DNA of 10,479 bases from Planctomycetota bacterium (GTDB lineage: Bacteria > Planctomycetota > MHYJ01 > JACQXL01). The notes beneath the pieces were generated by a model. The model saw only the letters and a list, made by a program, of their open reading frames with translations, searched no databases and had not been told where the DNA came from. The DNA is taken from assembly GCA_016208805.1 (NCBI GenBank), contig JACQXL010000177.1:1-10479 (forward strand), written 5' to 3'. The position numbers and the translations under genes are program-made. Positions 1 through 5,069 of the stretch are shown piece after piece; within the stretch, counting starts at the first letter, position 1; every line of letters begins with the position of its first letter.

Positions 1-89
1 TTGGAGATATCCGGAAGTTGGGAAACAGCGTCCGGCGCGAAACTAACCGAATTAGTAATACCCAAAACCTTTTGGCGTCGTTTATCCAT
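1..89 (-). CDS. possible 5' fragment of an unidentified leftward gene
   Basis: An ATG at 89 opens a reading frame that runs leftward off the window edge (29 codons visible, beginning MDKRRQKVLGITNS). An AAGG lies upstream of the ATG at a rather long distance. The product cannot be recognised from so little sequence. The call is weak because other frames are also open here: another minus-strand frame reads CPNCKGNL just upstream but has a stop directly before it and no start, and two plus-strand frames are open from the window edge to about 112-122. Confidence 0.22.
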   Translation of the reverse strand, partial: MDKRRQKVLGITNSVSFAPDAVSQLPDIS

Positions 90-347
90 GCAGCTAAGTT
101 ACCTTTACAATTAGGACATTAAAAATGTGAGTATCAATAGTTATTGAACAATTGAACACTCGCTACAATAAACGGGTAAGATTAATGCGGAGCGCTTAAG
201 AACAGGAAATAATAATTTTACTTGACTCCGTGTATAAATATTGATAGACATTCAATTGTGTGGTGCCTGCCCCGATATATCTATGGGGACAAGCAAGTTC
301 AATATTTATGTGCGGGGTTGACAGCATATAAGAGGAGGGATAACTCT
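90..347. other. AT-rich intergenic and leader region with small palindromes
   Basis: No convincing gene. It contains a perfect 14-bp palindrome, TCAATA-GT-TATTGA, at 134-147, overlapping a 7-bp direct repeat (ATTGAAC twice, 143-157), which could be an operator. A CCCC/GGGG hairpin with an inner ATA/TAT pairing lies at 270-288 in the leader of the downstream lipoprotein gene. A TTGACT at 222-227 could be a -35 box, but no good -10 lies 16-18 bp beyond it. Confidence 0.35.
332..339 (+). promoter_or_regulatory. strong ribosome binding site for the lipoprotein gene
   Basis: GAGGAGGG ends 8 nt before the ATG at 348. This decides the start: an ATG-free upstream extension to 222 is in frame but lacks a site of this quality and would place the hydrophobic signal peptide inside the protein. 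Confidence 0.75.
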
Positions 348-569
348 ATGAAGAAATTAGTTTTAATCGGATTGCTTACATTAATAATCGTGCCGGTTCT
401 GGCCGGGTGTATTGGTTTTAATCCTAACACCTGGCAACCTTCATGGAAGGATGAGTTCGCGCACGAGAAGACACACTTCCGGGCACTCTGGCAGGATATG
501 GCTGACATCCACCGCTTCATTGACCGGCACCTGTTCAATTTAGAGGAAGGTGACCCGACGCGGTATTAA
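348..569 (+). CDS. small lipoprotein of unknown function
   Basis: A 73-residue protein with a classical lipoprotein signal: MKK, a hydrophobic stretch from residue 4 to 19 and the lipobox LAGC with the lipidated cysteine at residue 21. The mature part is only 53 residues. It is rich in Trp, His and acidic residues (motifs such as EFAHEKTHFRALW and DIHRFIDRHLF) and looks helical and amphipathic; four histidines are spaced along it. By analogy with other lipoproteins it should be exported by Sec, lipidated, and anchored in the inner or outer membrane. I do not recognise the family and assign no function. The gene stands alone on the plus strand and converges on rsmI, with only 8 bp between the stop codons. 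The start at 348 is set by the strong ribosome binding site and the signal peptide. Confidence 0.8.
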   Translation: MKKLVLIGLLTLIIVPVLAGCIGFNPNTWQPSWKDEFAHEKTHFRALWQDMADIHRFIDRHLFNLEEGDPTRY

Positions 570-570
570 G

Positions 571-588
571 CCACAGATTACACAGATT
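571..588. repeat. CCACAGATTACACAGATT-type short repeat
   Basis: The sequence CCACAGATTACACAGATT has internal repetition and resembles the element at 5070-5110 and the GCAGATAAACGCAG stretch near 10421. It fills the gap between the convergent lipoprotein and rsmI genes and overlaps the rsmI end: the rsmI stop (578-580) and last codons are read from the repeat. Confidence 0.55.
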
Positions 589-1264
589 CAACGTCACATC
601 CTGATATCACCAGTGTTATTTCACCTTTTACCTTTTTACCTTGTAAGGCCTCAATAATCTCATCAACTGTCCCGCGGATTATCTCCTCGTAAAACTTGGT
701 CAATTCCCTGGTTAGCGCTATGGTCCGATTGCCGATAACCGGCTTTAATTGCTCAAGCGTCTTGTGAATCCGGTAAGGCGATTCGTAAAGAACGATTGTC
801 CGCTTCTCGTCCCGGAGCGCGGCCAGCCGTTTTTTGCGCTTGGATGTCTTGAGCGGCAGGAACCCTTCAAATACAAACCGGTCGGTCGGCAGTCCGGCTA
901 CGGCCAATGCGCCTAGGACCGCGCTGGCGCCCGGTATCGCCACGACATTGATATTATTGGCTATGGCCTGTCTGACCAGTTCGTAACCGGGGTCGGAAAC
1001 CAGCGGCGTGCCCGCGTTGCTGACCAGCGCCACGTTCTCGCCGCCCTGTAACGTCTCTATGACCTGCTTGGAACGGCTGGATTTGTTGTGCTCAAAATAA
1101 CTTATCAATGGTTTGGCGATGTGGTAGTGCTCCAGCAACCGGTGGGTGATTCTGGTATCCTCGCAGGCAATCCGGTCGACCTCTTTTAATATCCGCAACG
1201 CCCTGAGCGTAATATCCTCAAGGTTGCCGATGGGCGTGCTGACCAGGTAAAGCGTGCCGGTCAT
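578..1264 (-). CDS. rsmI: 16S rRNA (cytidine(1402)-2'-O)-methyltransferase RsmI
   Basis: A 228-residue SAM-dependent methyltransferase of the tetrapyrrole-methylase fold. It 2'-O-methylates C1402 of 16S rRNA in the decoding centre, in the cytoplasm. Family motifs are clear: LYLVSTPIGNLEDITLRAL at the N-terminus, ACEDTRITHRLLEHY, the glycine-rich VALVSNAGTPLVSDPGYELV, VVAIPGASAVLGALAVAGLP, the GFLP segment, ESPYRI and LTRELTKFYEE. Its length matches shorter RsmI proteins lacking a long C-terminal extension. One oddity is SNAGTP, where most members have SDAGTP. It is the last gene of the leftward cluster after rpsT. The ATG at 1264 lies directly downstream of an inverted repeat and has only a weak GGTG-like ribosome binding site. 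Its last codons are read from another repeat. Confidence 0.95.
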   Translation of the reverse strand: MTGTLYLVSTPIGNLEDITLRALRILKEVDRIACEDTRITHRLLEHYHIAKPLISYFEHNKSSRSKQVIETLQGGENVALVSNAGTPLVSDPGYELVRQAIANNINVVAIPGASAVLGALAVAGLPTDRFVFEGFLPLKTSKRKKRLAALRDEKRTIVLYESPYRIHKTLEQLKPVIGNRTIALTRELTKFYEEIIRGTVDEIIEALQGKKVKGEITLVISGCDVESV

Positions 1265-1269
1265 ATTTC

Positions 1270-1323
1270 ACCACAAAGGCACAAAGGATATAAAGAACCT
1301 TCGTGTCTTCGTGTCTTCGTGGT
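1270..1323. repeat. inverted repeat, ACCACAAAGGCACAAAGG type
   Basis: The left arm 1270-1287 (ACCACAAAGGCACAAAGG) pairs with the right arm 1298-1323 (CCTTCGTGTCTTCGTG then TCTTCGTGGT, one module duplicated). In the leftward transcript most mismatches become G-U pairs. It fills the rpsT-rsmI gap and ends 5 bp before the rsmI start codon. The last 20 bases of the window (10460-10479) match 1266-1285, so this is a dispersed repeat. Confidence 0.75.
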
Positions 1324-1328
1324 TAAAA

Positions 1329-1592
1329 TTACTTATTAACCGCCACTGTCAGGCGTGATTTCAGCCGGGCTGATTTGTTCTTGTGAATCACCCTCTTGGA
1401 CACGGCCGTATCCAGCAGTGAATACGAGTTCTTCAACTCGGTCTGAAGGACGGCTTTGTCCTTCTTGTCCGAGCCGAGCAACGCCCGAATCTTCTTTAAC
1501 TGCGTCTTGATTCTGGAACGAATCATCTGGTTCCTCTGCCGCCGTTTCAGGTTCTGCCGGGACCGTTTCTTGGCCGATAAACTGTGTGCCAT
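1329..1592 (-). CDS. rpsT: 30S ribosomal protein S20
   Basis: An 87-residue, highly basic protein, standard length for bS20. It opens MAHSLSAKKRSRQNLKRRQRN and continues with IRSRIKTQLKKIRALL and KRVIHKNKSARLKSRL, the usual pattern of basic three-helix S20 proteins. It binds 16S rRNA in the body of the small subunit early in assembly. A ribosome binding site GAAAGGAA lies just upstream of the ATG at 1592. It lies between the upstream TPR gene and rsmI. An imperfect hairpin (1611-1658) fills the leader between the TPR stop and rpsT. S20 is autoregulated in E. coli, but I see no clear rRNA mimic here. Confidence 0.96.
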   Translation of the reverse strand: MAHSLSAKKRSRQNLKRRQRNQMIRSRIKTQLKKIRALLGSDKKDKAVLQTELKNSYSLLDTAVSKRVIHKNKSARLKSRLTVAVNK

Positions 1593-1610
1593 TATTTTAT
1601 TCCTTTCTAT

Positions 1611-1658
1611 AAGGAACCCAGGAACCCAGAAAATTATTCATGGTCTCCTGGTTTCCTT
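1611..1658. repeat. inverted repeat in the rpsT leader
   Basis: AAGGAACCCAGGA (1611-1623) pairs with TCCTGGTTTCCTT (1646-1658) at 12 of 13 positions around a 22-nt loop. It spans nearly all of the TPR-rpsT gap. There is no U-run, so a terminator is unlikely. It may be a dispersed repeat or an RNA structure in the leader. Confidence 0.6.
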
Positions 1659-1660
1659 AT

Positions 1661-3043
1661 TTATTTACCCGAGGTTTGCAGGTGTTCCACCCGCTTCATC
1701 ACATCCTTGTAATTAATATCCACTTCCATTATGCTTTTATATTCTACCAGCGCCTTGTCCGGATTCTTGTTTGACTCGTAGGCCAGCGCTAAGTTATAGC
1801 GGATGCTCTTGGACTGCTCATTGCTGATGGCCTCGGATTCCAGGGCCTTGGTGAACTGGCTGATGGCCATATCGTATAATTTCTTGGCCATAAAACAGCG
1901 TCCCAGGTAGTTGAGCGAATCCAGTTTCCGCTTGGGCTCGCGCACGGTGGCCTGGAACTCGGAGACGGCCTCGTCCACCCGGCCGCCCGCATAAAACGCC
2001 GCGCCTAACTGGAACCGTAACCCCAAATCAGTCGGATGCAACTCCACCCGGCGGGCGTATTCCTCTATCTGGAACTGCACCTTTTCAGCCCGGGCCTTGT
2101 GCAGGGCATCCTTGAGTTGCGCATTGGCCGGCTCGGCGTTGAGTTTATGCTGAATCTTGTTTATCTGCTGGTCAAACATCAGCAGTTTGATATCGCCCAC
2201 TTTCATAGCCAGCGCGCCGTCCGACGGGTTAAGTTTATATGCCTTCTGATAGGCCTCCATCGCGCCGGTGTAATTATTCTGTTTCAGGTATAACTCGCCT
2301 ATCTTCTTAAGATGCTTGACGTTATCCGGGCTGTCCGGGTTCTGGTTAACCGCCGCACTAAGAGCGGCAATCTCGTCGCCGATATCGGCTTCACGGGTCA
2401 ACTGGGAGCCCTTTTCCAGTTCGGCCGTGGTCTTTTTATCCTTAATCACATCGCGGGCCGAGCGGGCATCGGACCAGCCGCCCTCTTTGAGCGTGGTCAA
2501 CGCGGCTAAGTCCTTGAGCGCGCGCTGGGCGTCAAAATCCACCGGATTGACATTCAGAACCATCTGGTAATAATGCTGTGCCTTCTTGATATTCTTTTTG
2601 ATGTGGTAAAGTTCGCCCAGCGCCTTGAGCGCCGTTAGGTGGCTGGGCCTGAGCGCCACGATGCCCTCAAACTCGCCGATGGCGCTGTCAATGTAATTAA
2701 GGTGCAGAAGCGCATTACCCAGCACCGTCCGTACCCAGACGCTGTAGGGGTTATTCTTGAGATAGGACTCAGCCGCGTTCAGGATGCCGGCCGGTTTCTT
2801 GAACGTCTTGAAGATGAAAACCTTGATAAGCGGGATTAAGCCGATAAGGACGGCTATGATGGCCGATGGCCGTTTACCGAGCGCCTCCAATTTCTTTATC
2901 TGGCTGGCGCGCAGGACGCCGCGGGCGCTCGGATGGCCCGGGTTGAGTTCAAGAATCTGGTAGGCCAGGTCAATGGCGTAATCGTAGTTGCGTTTGGAAA
3001 ACGCCTCCTGCGCCTTCTGGGCCAGTTTATCCGTGTCTAACAT
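1661..3043 (-). CDS. membrane-anchored tetratricopeptide repeat protein
   Basis: About 460 residues. An N-terminal TPR-like pair (KRNYDYAIDLAYQILELNPG) is followed by a single hydrophobic segment at about residues 60-80 (SAIIAVLIGLIPLIKVFIF) and then more TPR units, for example GNALLHLNYIDSAIGEFEGI, KIGELYLKQNNYTGAMEAYQ, LGAAFYAGGRVDEAVSEFQA and NLALAYESNKNPDKALVEYK. A charged linker lies near the middle. TPR domains bind other proteins, so a scaffold role at the inner membrane is plausible; the partner is unknown. The ATG at 3043 is preferred over an in-frame GTG at 3049, because the promoter at 3052-3080 would start transcription at about the ATG. There is no Shine-Dalgarno. It is the first gene of the leftward TPR-rpsT-rsmI group. 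Confidence 0.85.
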   Translation of the reverse strand: MLDTDKLAQKAQEAFSKRNYDYAIDLAYQILELNPGHPSARGVLRASQIKKLEALGKRPSAIIAVLIGLIPLIKVFIFKTFKKPAGILNAAESYLKNNPYSVWVRTVLGNALLHLNYIDSAIGEFEGIVALRPSHLTALKALGELYHIKKNIKKAQHYYQMVLNVNPVDFDAQRALKDLAALTTLKEGGWSDARSARDVIKDKKTTAELEKGSQLTREADIGDEIAALSAAVNQNPDSPDNVKHLKKIGELYLKQNNYTGAMEAYQKAYKLNPSDGALAMKVGDIKLLMFDQQINKIQHKLNAEPANAQLKDALHKARAEKVQFQIEEYARRVELHPTDLGLRFQLGAAFYAGGRVDEAVSEFQATVREPKRKLDSLNYLGRCFMAKKLYDMAISQFTKALESEAISNEQSKSIRYNLALAYESNKNPDKALVEYKSIMEVDINYKDVMKRVEHLQTSGK

Positions 3044-3051
3044 AAACACTG

Positions 3052-3080
3052 ATTAGAGCATCCGGCCCGGGCGGAGTCAA
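3052..3080 (-). promoter_or_regulatory. sigma-70-like promoter of the TPR gene, probably leaderless
   Basis: Read on the minus strand: TTGACT (3080-3075), a 17-bp spacer, then TCTAAT (3057-3052). Both boxes match consensus at 5 of 6 positions, and a TG one base before the -10 gives an extended -10. Only 8 nt separate the -10 from the ATG at 3043, so transcription should begin at or next to the A of the start codon. Confidence 0.6.
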
Positions 3081-3269
3081 GAAAAACGGATGTTTACCAC
3101 TCCCGCATAAGTTCCCGCCGCAGTTAAACTTTAGTTGTTACTGCGAGTTATCCCCGTAGGGGGTTATCTGTGGTTCCGGTCTTTTGTTATGGGTTCTTGG
3201 TGTCAAATCCAAAATTGTCACCTTCCCGCCCGCAAAGTGGCTTAAAATCAAGAGAGAGTGAGGGGGAGG
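3081..3269. other. gene-free stretch with a small palindrome and a G-rich tract
   Basis: No gene is supported. A palindromic CCCC-GTA-GGGG lies near 3153-3163 inside GTTATC direct flanks. At 3262-3278 three G5 runs are separated by single bases (GGGGGAGGGGGTGGGGG), purine-rich upstream, which could form an intramolecular or paired G-quadruplex on the plus strand. The tract abuts and partly overlaps the first repeat array. Confidence 0.4.
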
Positions 3270-3555
3270 GGGTGGGGGTAGTACCCCTGACCTTACACTG
3301 ATATACAATGTGCCACACCCTGATATATAACCGGACTACGGCTGATATATACCGTTGGGTTAGACAGCGCATACCATTAGGTTAGTCCGTGCATACCGCA
3401 AGGTTAGCCCGTGCATACCGGTGGGCTTGGGGGGTTGATGTTTAGCAATAGGTGATATACCCCGTGTCTACGGCTGATATATAATGTGTCCTACGCTGAT
3501 ATATGACGCAGGGCTTGGGGTGTATATGTTTATGTATAGAGGGGTTGGTGTCCAC
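3270..3555. repeat. degenerate 22-bp tandem array A, about 13 units
   Basis: Thirteen consecutive 22-bp units without any indel. Three types are seen: CTACGGCTGATATATAA-like (3292-3357 and 3446-3511), GGTTAGNCCGTGCATACCG-like (3358-3423), and GGCTTGGGG...ATGTTTA-like (3424-3445, 3512-3533, with a diverged copy at 3534-3555). The first unit, 3270-3291, is diverged. Unit length is fixed although sequences differ strongly, which points to selection on spacing or to old duplication. There are no spacers, so this is not a CRISPR array. Confidence 0.7.
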
Positions 3556-3591
3556 CATCCCCCATAAATCCTTAAACAAGAGAGATATTTG

Positions 3592-3619
3592 TTGATTTTA
3601 GCCCCGGAAGGGCTATAAT
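3592..3619 (+). promoter_or_regulatory. possible promoter with palindromic spacer
   Basis: TTGATT (3592-3597), 16 bp, TATAAT (3614-3619). The spacer contains a near-palindrome AGCCCCGGAAGGGCT (3600-3614) that could bind a repressor or be a small hairpin repeat. No intact gene follows at once (a MITE-like element does), so function is uncertain. Confidence 0.3.
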
Positions 3620-3641
3620 AAATAAATTTGGAGCCCGTTAT

Positions 3642-3748
3642 GAGTCTGTTGCACAAACCCAAACACGATCAATATATTGTGGTATAAACTGAGAATACAC
3701 TATATGTTGTATAGTAATTTATAGTTTTGGCGTTTATGCAACAAACTC
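3642..3748. mobile_element. MITE-like element, 107 bp, with terminal inverted repeats
   Basis: Terminal arms GAGTCTGTTGCACAAAC (3642-3658) and GTTTATGCAACAAACTC (3732-3748) match as inverted repeats at 15 of 17 positions. A TTAT on each side (3638-3641 and 3749-3752) looks like a 4-bp target duplication. The interior is AT-rich and has no coding capacity. The ends resemble those of DDE insertion sequences, but I cannot name the family. It would need a transposase in trans. The flanks also carry CCCGT/ACGGG, so an older palindrome may have been the target. Confidence 0.65.
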
Positions 3749-3763
3749 TTATCACGGGATAAA

Positions 3764-3892
3764 TTAGAAACTAATCTATGGAATCAAACCTTCTCTGAGG
3801 CGGTTAGACATCTGGTAATGGGCGAAAAGGTGATTCTGAACAAGTCCGACGGGAGCGGCTACGACTCGCTCCGGCCTTCACCCAGCACATAG
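3764..3892 (+). pseudogene. coding-like remnant, no start, unidentified
   Basis: A 42-codon open stretch right after the MITE-like element reads plausibly as protein (NQTFSEAVRHLVMGEKVILN, then KSDGSGYDSLRP) and ends in TAG inside a strong hairpin. It has no start codon or ribosome binding site. It may be the tail of a gene interrupted by the element or part of a structured RNA. It is GC-richer than its surroundings. No family was recognised. Confidence 0.25.
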
Positions 3893-3909
3893 ATTAGTTA
3901 TGTGCTGGG
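3881..3909. repeat. perfect 11-bp stem hairpin
   Basis: CCCAGCACATA (3881-3891) and TATGTGCTGGG (3899-3909) pair perfectly around a 7-nt loop. Outer CTTCAC/GTGAAG arms could extend the structure after a bulge. No U-run follows in either direction, so it is not a typical intrinsic terminator; it may be a REP-like palindrome or RNA element. Confidence 0.65.
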
Positions 3910-3939
3910 CAGTGGGCGTGAAGCAGATAGCACGGTTTA

Positions 3940-3980
3940 TCCTGATGCAAGAAAGGCTTGTCCTGATGCAAGAAGGGCTG
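3940..3980. repeat. two-copy 21-bp tandem duplication
   Basis: TCCTGATGCAAGAAAGGCTT(G) at 3940-3960 is followed directly by TCCTGATGCAAGAAGGGCTG at 3961-3980, differing at few positions. No coding function is seen. Confidence 0.7.
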
Positions 3981-4069
3981 ACCCCGCCACGGATGTAGAC
4001 GAGAGAAAGAAAAGTAATAAAGGGAATGCCTTGTAATAATTATATTTGTCTGGGGAATATATAAAACGC

Positions 4070-4098
4070 TTGCAATCCCATTAAATGAATTATATAAT
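4070..4098 (+). promoter_or_regulatory. promoter of the small orphan gene
   Basis: TTGCAA (4070-4075), a 17-bp spacer, and a perfect TATAAT (4093-4098). The expected start near 4105 leaves a leader of about 20 nt that is mostly the Shine-Dalgarno. It is AT-rich compared with the surrounding housekeeping regions. Confidence 0.6.
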
Positions 4099-4110
4099 AA
4101 AGTCTTTCAA

Positions 4111-4117
4111 AAGGAGG
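4111..4117 (+). promoter_or_regulatory. near-ideal ribosome binding site
   Basis: AAGGAGG ends 8 nt before the ATG at 4126, the strongest Shine-Dalgarno in the window. With the promoter it makes the small gene credible despite having no recognised family. Confidence 0.8.
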
Positions 4118-4125
4118 TAACATTT

Positions 4126-4380
4126 ATGACAAATGCGAATAATCATTTTTTTAGTCATCCTAAAATACAGAATCTTGTTATCCATTTTGCTTTTCGGATA
4201 CCAATACGCAAGGAGTTAGGGTCTGGCGAAAGGAAAACACTAGAGAATCAATTAAGGGACTTGGATAATGAGTTTTTTCAGTTATTTGATGACCCTCAAC
4301 AGAAAAAAACAGGGACATTTATTCCAGGTCTTGCGACAGGTGCCAATCGGAGTTACAACGGCAACTGTACCAGCTTTTAA
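4126..4380 (+). CDS. orphan small protein of unknown function
   Basis: An 84-residue protein that I do not recognise. The N-terminal part has a hydrophobic, strand-like stretch (KIQNLVIHFAFRIPI, residues about 12-27) followed by a charged helix (GERKTLENQLRDLDNEFFQL). The C-terminal third is polar and low in structure (GLATGANRSYNGNCTSF). No signal peptide or membrane helix is evident, so it is probably cytoplasmic. It has its own promoter and a very good Shine-Dalgarno, and is AT-richer than its neighbours. It lies alone between two inverted arrays of 22-bp units; its stop codon is only 9 bp before array B. It could be the N-terminal domain of a longer gene cut off when the array arose, or a complete small gene of a mobile or selfish unit. 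Confidence 0.65.
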   Translation: MTNANNHFFSHPKIQNLVIHFAFRIPIRKELGSGERKTLENQLRDLDNEFFQLFDDPQQKKTGTFIPGLATGANRSYNGNCTSF

Positions 4381-4389
4381 TTTATCCGC

Positions 4390-4719
4390 CGGATTTGACA
4401 GAATAGCCATACGTCCTGGCAAGATTAACCATACGGCTTACAAAGAATATCCAGTCGGTTTAGACAGAATATCCAGCCCGCCTGCAGAGAATAACCAGCC
4501 GGTCTGCAAAGAATAACCTGCCGGTTTGGACAGAATAACCGGCCGGATTTGATAGATTAGCCATACGTCTTGCAGAGATTAGCCAGCCGGTTTGGACAGA
4601 ATAACCAGCCGGTTTGTAAAGATTAGCCATTCGGATTGCAAAGATTAGCCAACCGGTTTGTGCAGAATAACCATCTGCCTTGCAAAGATTAGCCAGTCGG
4701 TTTGCAGAGAATAGGGATG
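4390..4719. repeat. 22-bp tandem array B, 15 units
   Basis: Fifteen consecutive 22-bp units with no indel; plus-strand core CGGTTTGGACAGAATAACC followed by three variable bases, often AGC. Substitutions alternate between AGAATAACC and AGATTAGCC forms. On the minus strand the unit reads GGTTATTCTGTCCAAACCG and aligns with the GGTTAG units of array A at 15 of 22 positions, so the two arrays are related and inverted. The first unit begins 9 bp after the stop of the orphan gene. There are no unique spacers. Confidence 0.9.
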
Positions 4720-4771
4720 GTTGTTGAAAAAATGTGCTCTGTTGAATTAGGGTTATATTACACCCATCCAT

Positions 4772-5015
4772 GGTGTCCAAAAAGTGCCACGCCATGCCAC
4801 GTCATACCGACATGGTGTGACGGCATGGCATGGTCATTCTGAGCCCCGACACGGAGTGTCGGGACGAAGAATCTCATCCTCTCAAAACCGCATAAAACTT
4901 GAGATTCTTCACGGAGTTTACCCTGAGCGTAAGTAGATTCTTCGCTTCGCTCAGAATGACAGTAAGCGAAGGGCTTCGCTCCGTTCAGAATGACAAAAGG
5001 GGCTTTTTGGACACC
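4772..5015. repeat. composite repeat island with 13-bp inverted ends
   Basis: GGTGTCCAAAAAG (4772-4784) and its exact complement (5003-5015) bound a 244-bp block. Inside are a hairpin with GCCATGCC/GGCATGGC arms (4791-4829), a perfect CCCGACA-CGGAG-TGTCGGG palindrome (4845-4863), and several copies of the TCATTCTGAG / GAAGAATCTC type repeat in both orientations up to about 4995. No transposase or clear target duplication is visible. Its reverse translation gives the familiar spurious peptide CHSERSEES. Confidence 0.75.
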
Positions 5016-5069
5016 CTGCATCATAATAAAACTTTGACCATCTCAGATGAATTTGGTATAAATTTCCAC

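Noticed and set aside
318..323. Perfect TTGACA before the lipoprotein gene
   Set aside because: Any -10 would overlap the ribosome binding site and start codon; no -10 sequence is present at 16-18 bp.
222..347. Longer N-terminus for the lipoprotein gene
   Set aside because: The extension would bury the signal peptide and lipobox; the strong GAGGAGGG points to the ATG at 348.
1456..1716. An 86-codon plus-strand frame opposite rpsT
   Set aside because: It overlaps rpsT and the start of the neighbouring gap, with no ribosome binding site or recognisable motif.
3187..3662. Two short minus-strand frames rich in YIS and YTPS
   Set aside because: Both are translations of array A units without start signals.
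3270..4719. The 22-bp arrays as CRISPR
   Set aside because: Units are directly adjacent with no unique spacers of CRISPR length, and no cas genes are present.
4460..4795. A 111-residue minus-strand reading frame with 22-residue repeats (GYSVQTGWLI type)
   Set aside because: It exists because the 22-bp unit lacks stop codons on this strand; three units make 66 nt and so a 22-residue period. There is no ribosome binding site, and the frame begins in another repeat.
4758..5024. Minus-strand frame containing CHSERSEES
   Set aside because: This is the well-known false translation of a dispersed TCATTCTGAG / GAAGAATCTC type repeat, not a protein gene.
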